Source of the DNA: Streptomyces hiroshimensis
Lineage (GTDB): Bacteria; Actinomycetota; Actinomycetes; Streptomycetales; Streptomycetaceae
Length of the DNA stretch: 64,000 nucleotides
Assembly (NCBI RefSeq): GCF_014650335.1
Contig: NZ_BMUT01000021.1
Location: 36,034-100,033, forward strand
Reading direction: 5' to 3'
The notes below the pieces were generated by a model, which was not told the DNA's origin, did no database searches, and saw nothing but the letters and a program-made list of their open reading frames with translations. The position numbers were made by a program, and so were the translations under genes. Below are positions 1-7,987 of this stretch, one piece after another (positions within the stretch are counted from its first letter, which is position 1; each line of letters opens with the position of its first letter).

Positions 1-488
1 ACGAGCGGGGCGCGGAAGGTGACCGGGGTCTTCTCCTCGCCGAGCTTCGCCTCGACGCCCACGATCCGGCCCGTGCGGTCGTCGATGACGGGCGCGCCGA
101 CGTTGCAGCGCTCGTACATCCGGGCGCCGGCCTTGACCGCGTTACGGGCCAGCTGCTCGTCGAAGTCGTCGCGCTTGCGGACCAGTCCGTAGTCCGGGAA
201 GGAGGCGAGATCCGGCCAGTCGAGCTGCAGCCGGACGCCGCCGCCGATGATGCGCAGGCCCTTGTTGCGCAGCCAGCCCGCCTCCTCGGAGATGTCGATG
301 CCCATCGCCACGAGCTGCTTGGTGGCGCGGGGCGTGAGGCCGTCGCCGCACACCTTCTCGCGCGGGAACGCCGTCTTCTCCAGGAGGAGGACGTCCAGTC
401 CGGCCTTGGCGAGGTAGTAGGCGGTGGTCGACCCGGCCGGGCCGGCCCCGACGACGATCACATCCGCGGAGTGTTCGGTATCGGTCAC
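1..488 (-). CDS. Geranylgeranyl-reductase-family FAD oxidoreductase (MenJ-like), N-terminal part only
   Basis: Only the first 162 or so codons are present; the gene runs off the left edge. The protein opens with a Rossmann FAD motif (VVGAGPAGS, about residues 12-20), followed by the family signature KVCGDGLTPRA. Members of this family use FAD to saturate isoprenoid chains. The actinobacterial MenJ type reduces isoprene units of the menaquinone tail, giving the partly hydrogenated menaquinones of these bacteria. It reads in the same direction as menG and the zinc-ribbon gene to its right, so a menaquinone-tail reductase is the best guess (inference). GTG at 488 is chosen because a GGGAGAG ribosome site precedes it and it places the FAD motif at the usual distance from the N-terminus. 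A general FAD monooxygenase is the alternative. Confidence 0.82.
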   Translation of the reverse strand, partial: MTDTEHSADVIVVGAGPAGSTTAYYLAKAGLDVLLLEKTAFPREKVCGDGLTPRATKQLVAMGIDISEEAGWLRNKGLRIIGGGVRLQLDWPDLASFPDYGLVRKRDDFDEQLARNAVKAGARMYERCNVGAPVIDDRTGRIVGVEAKLGEEKTPVTFRAPL

Positions 489-581
489 GGTCGGCTCTCC
501 CGTTCGGCTGAGGACTGGTCACCCGAGTCTATGAGCCGCCCGCCTGCGGCCGGGCGGGGGCCACCCGCGCCCGGCGGAGCG

Positions 582-1925
582 TCAGCCGGAAGCCCGCGAG
601 CCCGCCTTCCAGGAGCCGAGCGCGGCGTCGAAGGGCTTCCGGGTGGAGTCCCCTTCGTCCCGGCCGGCGAACATGATGGCGTACTCGGTGCCCGAAGCGT
701 CCACGTACGCCTGGTTGTAGGCGCGCATGGTGCGGCCGGTGGACTTCTCGGTCCAGGTCCACTCCCACAGCGCGCCCGGCCGGCCCTGGAAGGTGTTCCG
801 CGTCAACGAGACCCGCCGGTAGCCGTTCTGTCCCGCCCCGCCCTTCTCCAGCTCCGTGAAGTGGTCGTACGGCGCCTGCTTGGTGTCGTGCACGATGCCG
901 ATCCGCAGGTGCTCGGGGCCCGAGCCGCCCGCGTAGTCGATCTGGCCGCTCCCCTTGTCCTCCCGGCGCCACCCCTTGGGCACCGCGAGGGAGAACCCCT
1001 CCGGGGCGGACACGTTCTCGTAGCCCGCGGGCGCGGGGCCGCCGGCCGCCTCGGGCGCCGACGACGACGCGGACGGCGACGGCGAGGCCGAGGCGGACTC
1101 GGAGGCGGACGGGGACGGCGACGCGGAGGCCGACGGGGACGCGGAGGCCGAGGCGGACGGCGACGGGGAGGACGAGGCGCTGGGCGCCGCCTTCGTCGGC
1201 GTCGGCCCGACGGGCTCGGCGTCCTCGACACGGGCGGTGTCCTGCTTGCCGCGGTCCTTGCCCTGCGTGAGCAGAATCCCACCGCCCACAGCCCCGCCGA
1301 TCACCACGACCGCCACGGCGGCCGCCACCCAGCCGAGGTTGAGCCTGCGGCGGGCCTTGGGGAGCACGAAGAACTCGGGGGTGGGGCCGATGACCGCGAG
1401 CGGGGTCGCCTCCGGCGCGGGCGGGGCGGTACGGCCCGGCGCGGCACCGGCCTTCGGCCCGGGCGGGGCCGGGGGCGCGGCCGGAATGGCGGCGGTGGCG
1501 GCGGTGGCCGCGGTCCAGGACGCGGGGGGAGGCGGGAGGACGGGGCTCGCCTGGGGCGCGGGCGGGGCCACGGGGGCCGCGGGAGCCGCGGGCGGCGGGG
1601 CAGGCGCTGCCGGAGCAGGGGCCACGGGGGCCGGAACCGGGGCCGCGGGAGCCGGAGCCGGGGGCGCGGGAGCCGGAGCCGGAGCCGGGGGCGCGGCGGC
1701 CGGGGACGCCGGGGCCGCCTGGGGCGCGGGCGGCGGGGCAGCGGCGCCCGCGGCCGTGCCCGGAGCCGGCGGGGTGGCCGGCTTGTCCGGTATCGGCGGG
1801 GTCCCCGCCGCGCCCGGCGCCGCGGCCGGTTCCGTCTCCTGGGGCCGTGCCCGCCCGCACTTCATGCAGAAGCGCGCTTCCGCGGGGAACGGGGAACCGC
1901 AATCGGGGCAGCAGGGCAAGGTCAT
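582..1925 (-). CDS. Zinc-ribbon, proline/alanine- and serine-rich single-pass membrane protein
   Basis: This is a 447-residue protein with four visible parts. An N-terminal zinc ribbon has CPDC at 6-9 and CMKC at 20-23. A very Pro/Ala-rich linker runs to about residue 175, and one membrane segment covers about residues 199-219. A Ser/Pro/Ala-rich spacer (about 245-292) leads to a folded C-terminal domain (about 301-447) beginning with an EGFSLAVPKGW-type motif, like the outside domains of actinobacterial kinases and lipoproteins. The topology suggests a cytoplasmic zinc ribbon and an exported C-terminal domain. The function is unknown. It lies between menG and the MenJ-like gene on the same strand, which may be chance. 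The low-complexity linkers cause long false reading frames on the opposite strand. Confidence 0.8.
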   Translation of the reverse strand: MTLPCCPDCGSPFPAEARFCMKCGRARPQETEPAAAPGAAGTPPIPDKPATPPAPGTAAGAAAPPPAPQAAPASPAAAPPAPAPAPAPPAPAPAAPVPAPVAPAPAAPAPPPAAPAAPVAPPAPQASPVLPPPPASWTAATAATAAIPAAPPAPPGPKAGAAPGRTAPPAPEATPLAVIGPTPEFFVLPKARRRLNLGWVAAAVAVVVIGGAVGGGILLTQGKDRGKQDTARVEDAEPVGPTPTKAAPSASSSPSPSASASASPSASASPSPSASESASASPSPSASSSAPEAAGGPAPAGYENVSAPEGFSLAVPKGWRREDKGSGQIDYAGGSGPEHLRIGIVHDTKQAPYDHFTELEKGGAGQNGYRRVSLTRNTFQGRPGALWEWTWTEKSTGRTMRAYNQAYVDASGTEYAIMFAGRDEGDSTRKPFDAALGSWKAGSRASG

Positions 1926-2073
1926 GGAGCGCTCCGGAGCTCGGGCGGGTCATTCGGAGGGCGGGGGCAGCTTGATCGTATCGACTGCGGACGCCCTGCC
2001 CATGACAACCCATCAGCGGCCGGCGTTCGGGCCGCCCGCCGCGGCGCCCGCGGCCCCGGACACCGGACCCGGA

Positions 2074-2772
2074 TCACTCCGGCAGCTTGGTCCCCCGGTG
2101 CAGGGCGACGACGCCGCCCGTGAGGTTGCGCCACGCGACCTTCGACCAGCCCGCCTCCTGCAGCAGCGCGGCGAGCTCCGGCTGGTCCGGCCAGGCGCGG
2201 ATCGACTCGGCGAGGTAGACGTACGCGTCGGGGCTGCTGCTGACGGCCCGCGCGACCGGCGGCAGGGCCCGCATCAGGTACTCGCTGTAGACCGTGCGGA
2301 AGGGCGCCCACGTGGGCGTGGAGAACTCGCAGATCACCACGCGGCCGCCGGGCCGGGTCACCCGCAGCATCTCGCGCAGCGCGGCGACGGTGTCCTGCAC
2401 GTTGCGCAGCCCGAAGGAGATCGTGACGGCGTCGAACACCCCGTCCGCGAACGGCAGCCGGGTGGCGTCGCCCGCGGTCAGCGGCATCCACGGGTTGCGC
2501 TTCTTGCCCTCGCGCAGCATGCCGACCGAGAAGTCGCACGGCACGACGTACGCACCGGCCATGGTGAACGGCAGCGACGAGGTGCCCGTCCCGGCCGCGA
2601 GGTCCAGCACCTTCTCCCCCGGGCGGGCGTCAACGGCCCGGGCGACGGCCTTGCGCCACAGACGGGCCTGGCCGAGCGAGAGCACGTCGTTGGTGAGGTC
2701 GTATTTGGCCGCCACGTCGTCGAACATCGCGGCGACTTCGTGCGGCTGCTTGTCCAGGGATGCTCGGGTCAC
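2074..2772 (-). CDS. menG: Demethylmenaquinone methyltransferase (MenG/UbiE family)
   Basis: A 232-residue SAM-dependent methyltransferase that catalyses the last menaquinone step, C-methylation of demethylmenaquinone. Visible family motifs are the N-terminal VAAMFDDVAAKYDLTNDVLS block, the SAM-binding glycine motif LDLAAGTGTSS, and the later GLRNVQD and LRVTRPGGR blocks. Length is typical for MenG. GTG at 2772 starts the protein with the usual TRASLDKQP leader. The open frame extends further upstream, but that extension is low-complexity and lies in a repeat-containing intergenic region. The gene reads in the same direction as the MenJ-like reductase further left and as mqnC to the right, so this end of the window groups late menaquinone steps. 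Confidence 0.95.
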   Translation of the reverse strand: MTRASLDKQPHEVAAMFDDVAAKYDLTNDVLSLGQARLWRKAVARAVDARPGEKVLDLAAGTGTSSLPFTMAGAYVVPCDFSVGMLREGKKRNPWMPLTAGDATRLPFADGVFDAVTISFGLRNVQDTVAALREMLRVTRPGGRVVICEFSTPTWAPFRTVYSEYLMRALPPVARAVSSSPDAYVYLAESIRAWPDQPELAALLQEAGWSKVAWRNLTGGVVALHRGTKLPE

Positions 2773-3154
2773 GCCCCCATTGTTCACCCCCGGGGCGGGA
2801 GAGGACGCAGAGGGTTGGACGGGGAGGCCCGGACGGGAGACGGGAAGGACTGGACGGGGACGGCGCGCCCGGGAAGGACCGGCCGTCCTGCGGTGCCGAC
2901 TGCGCTCGTCCCGGGAGCCCCCGCTCCCCGGGACCGCCGGACCCCCCGCCCGGCGTTGCGCGCCCTTGCGGCCCGGCGTACCGAAACCGTTGCCAGGGCC
3001 CTCCACAGTGGCACCGCGGGACGCCCGTAGCGGCCGTCCCCGCGCTGCCCATCCTGCCCCGCGGAACGGACCGGGATCTTCCGTCTTGACGGGCCCCTGA
3101 CGTGCGTAAACGTTCTCCATACGGCCCGTTGACGCCTGCGCGCGGCGCCTGCGC
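2773..3154. other. Intergenic region upstream of menG, with a dispersed-repeat copy
   Basis: This gap of about 380 bases lies between menG and the amidohydrolase-like gene. It holds purine-rich degenerate direct repeats built on GGACGGG (about 2810-2880). It also holds one copy of a 33-base sequence (2946-2978) that recurs, in inverted orientation, at 16119-16151. Long frames on both strands lack any recognisable protein family and have the composition of the repeats, so I do not call a gene here. The menG promoter should lie in this stretch but I could not place it. Confidence 0.5.
2946..2978 (-). repeat. Dispersed intergenic repeat, family B, copy 1
   Basis: A 33-base GC-rich sequence centred on GCGCCCTTGCGGC. 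It matches the reverse complement of 16119-16151 at 30 of 33 positions. Both copies are between genes, so this is not a shared coding motif. Confidence 0.6.
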
Positions 3155-3811
3155 TCAACGCCGCCGGTACACCAGCCGCCCCGCGAGCACCGTCGCCACG
3201 CACGTCCCCGCGCCCGCCTCCAGCAGGGCGGCTTCGTCCGGCACGTCGAAGACGGCGAAGTCGGCGCGCCCGCCGACCGCCAGCGGCTCCGCGAAGGCGA
3301 CCGCCGGATCGGAGACGCCCCGCAAGGGGTCGAGACCGGGCTCGTCCACCGGGACCCCCGGCGTCCACGCCGCCGAGACGAACCTCAGCCCCGAGCGGGC
3401 GAGGGCGGTGCTCGTCGCGGGATCGTCGAAACAGCTGCCGGCCACGGCCGTGGTGCCGTGCCGCAGCATCTGCTGGATCCCCCGGCGGACACTGCCCGCC
3501 CACCGGGTCTCGCTCATCTCCAGGGCCGCCAGGCGCTCGCCGGTCAGCGGCCGGTCGCCCAGCTCGTCGTACTCCCGCGGATCGGGGTGGTAGCAGCGCT
3601 CCAGGAGCCGTTTCGCGTACCACTGCCGCAGCCCCGGCGCCAGCACCCCCGGCCAGCGCCGCTCGCGCGCCCGCGGAAAGGCCGCGGCCACATCCTCGTA
3701 CGGGCCGATCGCCGCGATCGCGTCACCGTCCACCACCACGGCGCCGCCGGGCACGGGAGCCGCGCCCGGGGCAGCCGTCAGCAGCAGGCCGGCCGTGTGC
3801 AGGGTCAGCAA
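3155..3811 (-). CDS. Amidohydrolase-like protein (aminodeoxyfutalosine deaminase / imidazolonepropionase-like) lacking the catalytic metal motif
   Basis: A 218-residue protein with the beta-sandwich start of the amidohydrolase superfamily (GAVVVDGDAIAAIGPYEDV) and its C-terminal return (GGRADFAVFDVPDEA...VLAGRLVYRRR). Active enzymes carry APGLVNAHTH-type metal ligands after the first strands. Here the text after APGL is RQWYAKRLLERCYHP, with no HxH, and the protein is about half the length of an active barrel. It starts at TTG 3811, 7 bases after the mqnC stop, so it is very likely cotranscribed with mqnC. The fold family includes aminofutalosine deaminase, an enzyme of the same pathway, so a non-catalytic or structural role in menaquinone synthesis is possible. 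The function is unknown. Confidence 0.8.
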   Translation of the reverse strand: MLTLHTAGLLLTAAPGAAPVPGGAVVVDGDAIAAIGPYEDVAAAFPRARERRWPGVLAPGLRQWYAKRLLERCYHPDPREYDELGDRPLTGERLAALEMSETRWAGSVRRGIQQMLRHGTTAVAGSCFDDPATSTALARSGLRFVSAAWTPGVPVDEPGLDPLRGVSDPAVAFAEPLAVGGRADFAVFDVPDEAALLEAGAGTCVATVLAGRLVYRRR

Positions 3812-3818
3812 AGCGGCG

Positions 3819-5030
3819 TCAGCTCGCGTCGATGAGCTTCAGCTCGGGGTGGGCCGTACCGCCCTCGATCGCCGTCGACGACAGGTGCGAGACGACGCGG
3901 TCGTCGACCGGGTCGTTCGCCGGGTCGTCGTGCACGAGCAGGTGCTCGTACGTCGTCGCGCGCTGCGCCGGGACGCGGCCCGCCTTGCGGATGAGGTCGA
4001 TGAGCTCCATGCGGTTGGAGCGGTGCTTGGCGCCGGCCGAGGAGACGACGTTCTCCTCCAGCATCACCGAGCCCAGGTCGTCCGCGCCGTAGTGCAGCGA
4101 GAGCTGGCCCGCCTCCTTGCCGACGGTCAGCCAGGAGCCCTGGATGTGGGCGACGTTGTCCAGGAACAGCCGCGCGACGGCGATCATCCGCAGGTACTCG
4201 AAGACGGTCGCCTGCGTACGGCCCTTCAGCACGTTGTTCTGCGGCTGGTAGGTGTACGGGATGAAGGCGCGGAAGCCGCCCGTGCGGTCCTGCACGTCAC
4301 GGATCATCCGGATGTGCTCGATCCGCTCGGCGTTGGTCTCGCCGGTGCCCATCAGCATGGTGGAGGTCGACTCGACGCCCAGGGTGTGGGCGAGCTCCAT
4401 GATCTCCAGCCAGCGCTCGCCGGACTCCTTCAGCGGCGCGATGGCCTTGCGGGGCCGCGCGGGCAGGAGTTCGGCGCCGGCGCCCGCGAAGGAGTCCAGG
4501 CCCGCGGCGTGGATGCGGCGGATGGCCTCCTCCGCGCTCACCCCGGAGATCCGCGCCATGTGCTCCACCTCGGACGCGCCGAGGGAGTGGATCACCAGCT
4601 GCGGGAACTCCTTCTTGATGGCCGCGAAGTGCTCCTCGTAGTACTCCACGCCGTAGTCCGGGTGGTGGCCGCCCTGGAACATGATCTGCGTGCCGCCGAG
4701 CTCCACGGTCTCCGCGCAGCGGCGCAGGATGTCGTCGAGGGGGCGCGTCCAGACCTTGTCGCTCTTCGGCGGGGCGTAGAAGGCGCAGAACTTGCACGCC
4801 GTGACACACGAGTTCGTGTAGTTGATGTTGCGCTCGATGATGTACGTCGCGATGTGCTCGGTACCCGCGTAGCGCTTGCGGCGCGCCGCGTCGGCCGCCG
4901 CGCCGAGGGCGTGCAGCGGTGCGGAGCGGTAGAGCTCCAGGGCCTCCTCGGGAGTGATGCGGCCACCGGCGGCGGCGCGGTCGAGGACGGCTGTGACATC
5001 AATGGTCGTGAGGTCGGCCTTCTCGCTCAC
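3819..5030 (-). CDS. mqnC: Cyclic dehypoxanthinylfutalosine synthase (radical SAM, futalosine menaquinone pathway)
   Basis: A radical SAM enzyme of 403 residues that cyclises dehypoxanthinylfutalosine (DHFL), the third enzymatic step of the futalosine route to menaquinone. The [4Fe-4S] cluster motif CxxxCxxC is at residues 75-82 (CVTACKFC), followed by the family features YEEHFAAIKKEFP and MLMGTGETNAERI. GTG at 5030 is preferred to the more upstream GTG at 5060: a GAAGGGA ribosome site sits 7 bases before it and the resulting length matches family members. The upstream start would add ten residues of no known use. It appears to head a two-gene unit with the amidohydrolase-like gene and reads in the same direction as menG. 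Confidence 0.95.
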   Translation of the reverse strand: MSEKADLTTIDVTAVLDRAAAGGRITPEEALELYRSAPLHALGAAADAARRKRYAGTEHIATYIIERNINYTNSCVTACKFCAFYAPPKSDKVWTRPLDDILRRCAETVELGGTQIMFQGGHHPDYGVEYYEEHFAAIKKEFPQLVIHSLGASEVEHMARISGVSAEEAIRRIHAAGLDSFAGAGAELLPARPRKAIAPLKESGERWLEIMELAHTLGVESTSTMLMGTGETNAERIEHIRMIRDVQDRTGGFRAFIPYTYQPQNNVLKGRTQATVFEYLRMIAVARLFLDNVAHIQGSWLTVGKEAGQLSLHYGADDLGSVMLEENVVSSAGAKHRSNRMELIDLIRKAGRVPAQRATTYEHLLVHDDPANDPVDDRVVSHLSSTAIEGGTAHPELKLIDAS

Positions 5031-5082
5031 CGGGGCGTCCCTTCGGAGGGGGTTTGACACGACCGTCAGCCTACGCCAGCCC

Positions 5083-6651
5083 TTATCCGTCCCGGCGGGT
5101 GAGGGTCGCGTGGGGACTGCCGCCCCTGGTGTCCTCGGACGTGTACATGAGCTTGCCGTCGGCGGCCAGGGAGAAGGTGATCCGCGCGGTCTCGCCCGTG
5201 CACCCGAGCGACGGCGTGCCGTCGGTGGCCTCCTCCAGGGTGAGCCGGGTGGGGACGGCGGTGAGCAGCTTGCCCTTGCTGTGGCACTCCAGGACGTTGA
5301 GCGCGGAGTAGGTGGTGCGGACGACGTACGTGCCGGGGGCGCCGTCGGCGATGACGGCGGTCATGGTGCCGTTGGGGGTGCCGTCGCTCTGGACGACCTG
5401 ACCGGCCCAGGTGCCGAGGAACGGCCGGGGTACGGACTTCGCCGGGCCGCCTCCGGTGCCGGTGGTGCCGCGGGCCTCGCCCTTGTCCCCGTCCCCGCCC
5501 TGCAGGAGGCCGAGGCCGATGACCACGGCGACGGCCGCCGCGGCCAGGAGCCCGCCGACCGCGGCGAGCACGGCCCTCGTTCTGCGCCGCCCTCCACCGG
5601 CTTTCCGGGAGTCCTCCGCGGCCTCCGTGGGAGGCGGTGGAGGCGCGCCCCACAGGAGGGGCGCCGCGTCCGCCGGAGTCGGCACCGCACCCGCCGGACC
5701 CGGCACCGCATCCCCCGGCGGCCGCCGGCCCGCATCCAGGGCCGTGGGCTCTCCCCCTTCCAGGTCCAGCAGCTCCACCGCCCGCCGGCTCACCCGCTCC
5801 ACCACGGGCCCGGGCAGCCAGCCCGCGCCCACCAGCGCTCCGGCGCCGTCCGGTGCCAGCCGGCGGGCGAGCTCCTGCGGGGACGGGCGGCCCGCCGGGT
5901 CCTTGGCCAGGCAGGCCTCCACCAGGGAGCGCAGGTCCCCGGCCAGGCCCGGGCCGAGGACCGGCGCCTCGTGGACGACCTTGTACAGCAGCACCGCCGC
6001 GCCGTCGCCCGCGAAGGGCGGCTCGCCCGTCGCCGCGTAGGCGAGCACCGCCCCCAGGGAGAAGACGTCCGCCGCCCCCGTCACCCCGTGGCCAAGGATC
6101 TGCTCCGGGGCCATGTAGCCGGGCGAGCCGACCGAGACGCCCGTCGCGGTGAGTGACGCCGTCCCGTCCGTGGCCCGGGCGATGCCGAAGTCGATCAGCC
6201 GGGGCCCGTCGAGGGTGAGGAGCACGTTCGACGGCTTGACGTCGCGGTGGACGAGGCCGAGCGCGTGGACGGCCGCCAGGGCCTCCGCGAGCCCCGCGCC
6301 GAGGGCCCGCACGGTCCGCTGCGGCTGGGGGCCGCCGGCCAGGACGGCCTCGGTGAGGGACGGGCCGGCCACGTAGCCGGTGGCGACCCAGGGCACCGCG
6401 GCCCCGGGGTCCGCGTCCAGCACGGGGGCCGTCCACGCCCCGCCCACACTGCGCGCCGCCTCGACCTCGCGTCGAAAGCGCGCGCGAAACTGCTCATCCA
6501 GGGCAAAATGGGGATGCACGGCCTTGACCGCGACGGTCCGGCCACCGGCACTGCGGCCGAGGTAGACCCGGCCCATGCCGCCCGCCCCCAGCCGGCCCAG
6601 CAGCCGGTACGCACCGATGACCTGCGGATCTTCCGGCAGCAACGGTTCCAT
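5083..6651 (-). CDS. Transmembrane serine/threonine protein kinase
   Basis: A 522-residue PknB-type kinase. The catalytic domain (about residues 12-270) contains the glycine loop GRLGAGGMGRVY, the ATP-anchoring lysine in VAVKAVHP (K43), the catalytic loop HRDVKPSN (135-142) and DFG (154-156). A Pro/Ala linker, a basic stop and one membrane segment (about 361-383) follow, then an outside domain (about 400-522) with FLGTWAGQV-type strands and no PASTA repeats. It is therefore a membrane receptor-type kinase whose ligand cannot be read from sequence. It stands alone, divergent from the esterase gene and separated from mqnC by 52 bases. Confidence 0.93.
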   Translation of the reverse strand: MEPLLPEDPQVIGAYRLLGRLGAGGMGRVYLGRSAGGRTVAVKAVHPHFALDEQFRARFRREVEAARSVGGAWTAPVLDADPGAAVPWVATGYVAGPSLTEAVLAGGPQPQRTVRALGAGLAEALAAVHALGLVHRDVKPSNVLLTLDGPRLIDFGIARATDGTASLTATGVSVGSPGYMAPEQILGHGVTGAADVFSLGAVLAYAATGEPPFAGDGAAVLLYKVVHEAPVLGPGLAGDLRSLVEACLAKDPAGRPSPQELARRLAPDGAGALVGAGWLPGPVVERVSRRAVELLDLEGGEPTALDAGRRPPGDAVPGPAGAVPTPADAAPLLWGAPPPPPTEAAEDSRKAGGGRRRTRAVLAAVGGLLAAAAVAVVIGLGLLQGGDGDKGEARGTTGTGGGPAKSVPRPFLGTWAGQVVQSDGTPNGTMTAVIADGAPGTYVVRTTYSALNVLECHSKGKLLTAVPTRLTLEEATDGTPSLGCTGETARITFSLAADGKLMYTSEDTRGGSPHATLTRRDG

Positions 6652-6775
6652 CGGGCCTTTCGCCTCCCCCGGCGGGGGCCTGGGGCCCCGGTCTTCGGCC
6701 TATGACTCAATTCACGGGGTGTCCCAGGAACCCCCCAGGGCGGTTTCCCCATCCACCTGGAAGGAACAAACCGTC

Positions 6776-6817
6776 ATGTCCTTCGGGGCAGCAGCAACGT
6801 CCGGAGCGACGCGATGA
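6776..6817 (+). CDS. Possible 13-residue leader ORF coupled to the esterase gene
   Basis: A short frame, MSFGAAATSGATR, starts at ATG 6776 behind a good ribosome site (GGAAGG, 12 bases upstream). Its TGA stop overlaps the esterase ATG in the sequence ATGA (6814-6817). The esterase also has its own GGAG at a workable distance. The arrangement fits translational coupling or a small regulatory leader peptide. The peptide has no obvious attenuator composition such as runs of one amino acid. The frame is clear but whether it is translated is inference. Confidence 0.35.
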   Translation: MSFGAAATSGATR

Positions 6818-7929
6818 CGTACCAGCAACCAGGGGCCTGCCCCACCTGCGGCCACCGCCGCGGATCCCGTGGCAAAAAATGGACGATCATCGTGGCGTCC
6901 ATAGCCGTGGTGGGCCTCATAGCCGCCGGCGCCCTGAACTACTTCAAGATCGGCCCGTTCTCGGACAAGGGCAAGCCGGTCAGCTTCGGCCAGGAGCAGC
7001 AGGGCAACGGCGGCGGCCAGGCCGGCGGCGGGAACGCCGCCAAGCCGGACTCCCCGGTGCTGATGCCGACGGGCCCGGCGGCCGAGTTCAAGAACACCAG
7101 CACCCTCTCCGACGGCACCCAGGTGGCCGTGACCACCCTGGACGGCAAGAAGTCGGGCTTCAAGGGCAAGGTGTGGGTCTGGGCGCCCAAGGCGTACAAG
7201 GACCCGAAGTTCAAGGACCACGGTTTCCCGGTCCTGATCGCGCTCCCGGGCGGCCCCGGCTTCCCGAACAACTACTGGATGGACGACGGGGGCCTGCACC
7301 TCGAGTCGTCCGTCACCAAGTGGTACAACGAGGGCAAGGGCAAGCCGTTCATCCTGGCGATGCCGGTCCTCAACCCGCAGCCGGACACCGGCGGCCTCTA
7401 CTGGGACGGCAGTGACATCCCGGGCCAGCCGAAGATGGGCACCTGGCTGACCGAGGACGTCCCGGACCTGATCAAGGCCAACTTCCGCACGGTGAAGTCG
7501 CGCGACGGCTGGGCGTTCATGGGCTCCTCCTCCGGCGCCTTCTCGGGCCTGAAGGCCGTCCTGAAGCACCCGGACAAGTTCAAGGCCGTGATCGCGTCCG
7601 GCCCGGACATCGTCCCGGACTCGCGGCTGTGGAACGGCCACGAGAAGGAGAAGGCCGAGAACAACCCCGAGGTGCTGGCCAAGCGGCTGATCGCCGAGAA
7701 CAAGCCCGGCACCGACGTCTACCTCGCGTTCCAGTACGGGACGAAGGAGTCCAGCGTCATCCCGCACGTGGACAAGTTCATCGCCACCTACGGCAACAAG
7801 GGCCCGGTCCACACGCGCCTGCAGAAGATCGAGGGCGGCAAGCACAACGCCGTGACCTACATCCAGGGCATGGACATGGGCAGCATGCAGTGGATCAGCG
7901 AGCACATGGTGGGCCCCGTCGCCCCGTAG
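6814..7929 (+). CDS. Membrane-anchored alpha/beta-hydrolase esterase
   Basis: A 371-residue protein with a short cytoplasmic N-terminus carrying a CPTCG knuckle (residues 9-13), an uncleaved signal anchor (about 23-43), a Gly/Gln-rich linker and an esterase domain of the esterase D / antigen 85-like type. Supporting motifs are the oxyanion-region LIALPGGPGF (141-150) and the nucleophile elbow GSSSG (237-241, Ser239). ASGPDIVPDSRLW follows, and the likely catalytic His is in GGKHNAVTY near the C-terminus. The substrate is unknown; such proteins act outside the membrane. The gene is divergent from the kinase and convergent with mqnA. Its ATG overlaps the stop of a 13-codon upstream frame. Confidence 0.88.
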   Translation: MTYQQPGACPTCGHRRGSRGKKWTIIVASIAVVGLIAAGALNYFKIGPFSDKGKPVSFGQEQQGNGGGQAGGGNAAKPDSPVLMPTGPAAEFKNTSTLSDGTQVAVTTLDGKKSGFKGKVWVWAPKAYKDPKFKDHGFPVLIALPGGPGFPNNYWMDDGGLHLESSVTKWYNEGKGKPFILAMPVLNPQPDTGGLYWDGSDIPGQPKMGTWLTEDVPDLIKANFRTVKSRDGWAFMGSSSGAFSGLKAVLKHPDKFKAVIASGPDIVPDSRLWNGHEKEKAENNPEVLAKRLIAENKPGTDVYLAFQYGTKESSVIPHVDKFIATYGNKGPVHTRLQKIEGGKHNAVTYIQGMDMGSMQWISEHMVGPVAP

Positions 7930-7953
7930 CCTCCAGGCCGACTGCTTGTTCCG

Positions 7954-7987
7954 GGAGCCCTGATCCCCTCCGGGGGGTCAGGGCTCC
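7954..7987. terminator. Bidirectional terminator between the esterase and mqnA
   Basis: GGAGCCCTGA (7954-7963) pairs with TCAGGGCTCC (7978-7987), extended by an inner C4/G4 pairing. The right arm includes the mqnA stop codon. It serves two converging genes; there is no long T tract, which is usual in Streptomyces. Confidence 0.65.

Noticed and set aside
471..2123. 550-codon frame antisense to the zinc-ribbon protein gene
   Set aside because: Gly/Arg-rich low-complexity translation mirrors the Pro/Ser linker of the true gene; no domain is visible.
1237..3030. 597-codon plus-strand frame across menG
   Set aside because: Antisense to menG and the zinc-ribbon gene, Ala/Gly/Arg-rich, no recognisable family; high-GC shadow frame.
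3795..5057. 420-codon plus-strand frame over mqnC
   Set aside because: Exact antisense shadow of a clear radical SAM enzyme.
6712..7905. 397-codon minus-strand frame over the esterase gene
   Set aside because: The plus strand has a signal anchor and GSSSG motif; the minus frame has no motif.
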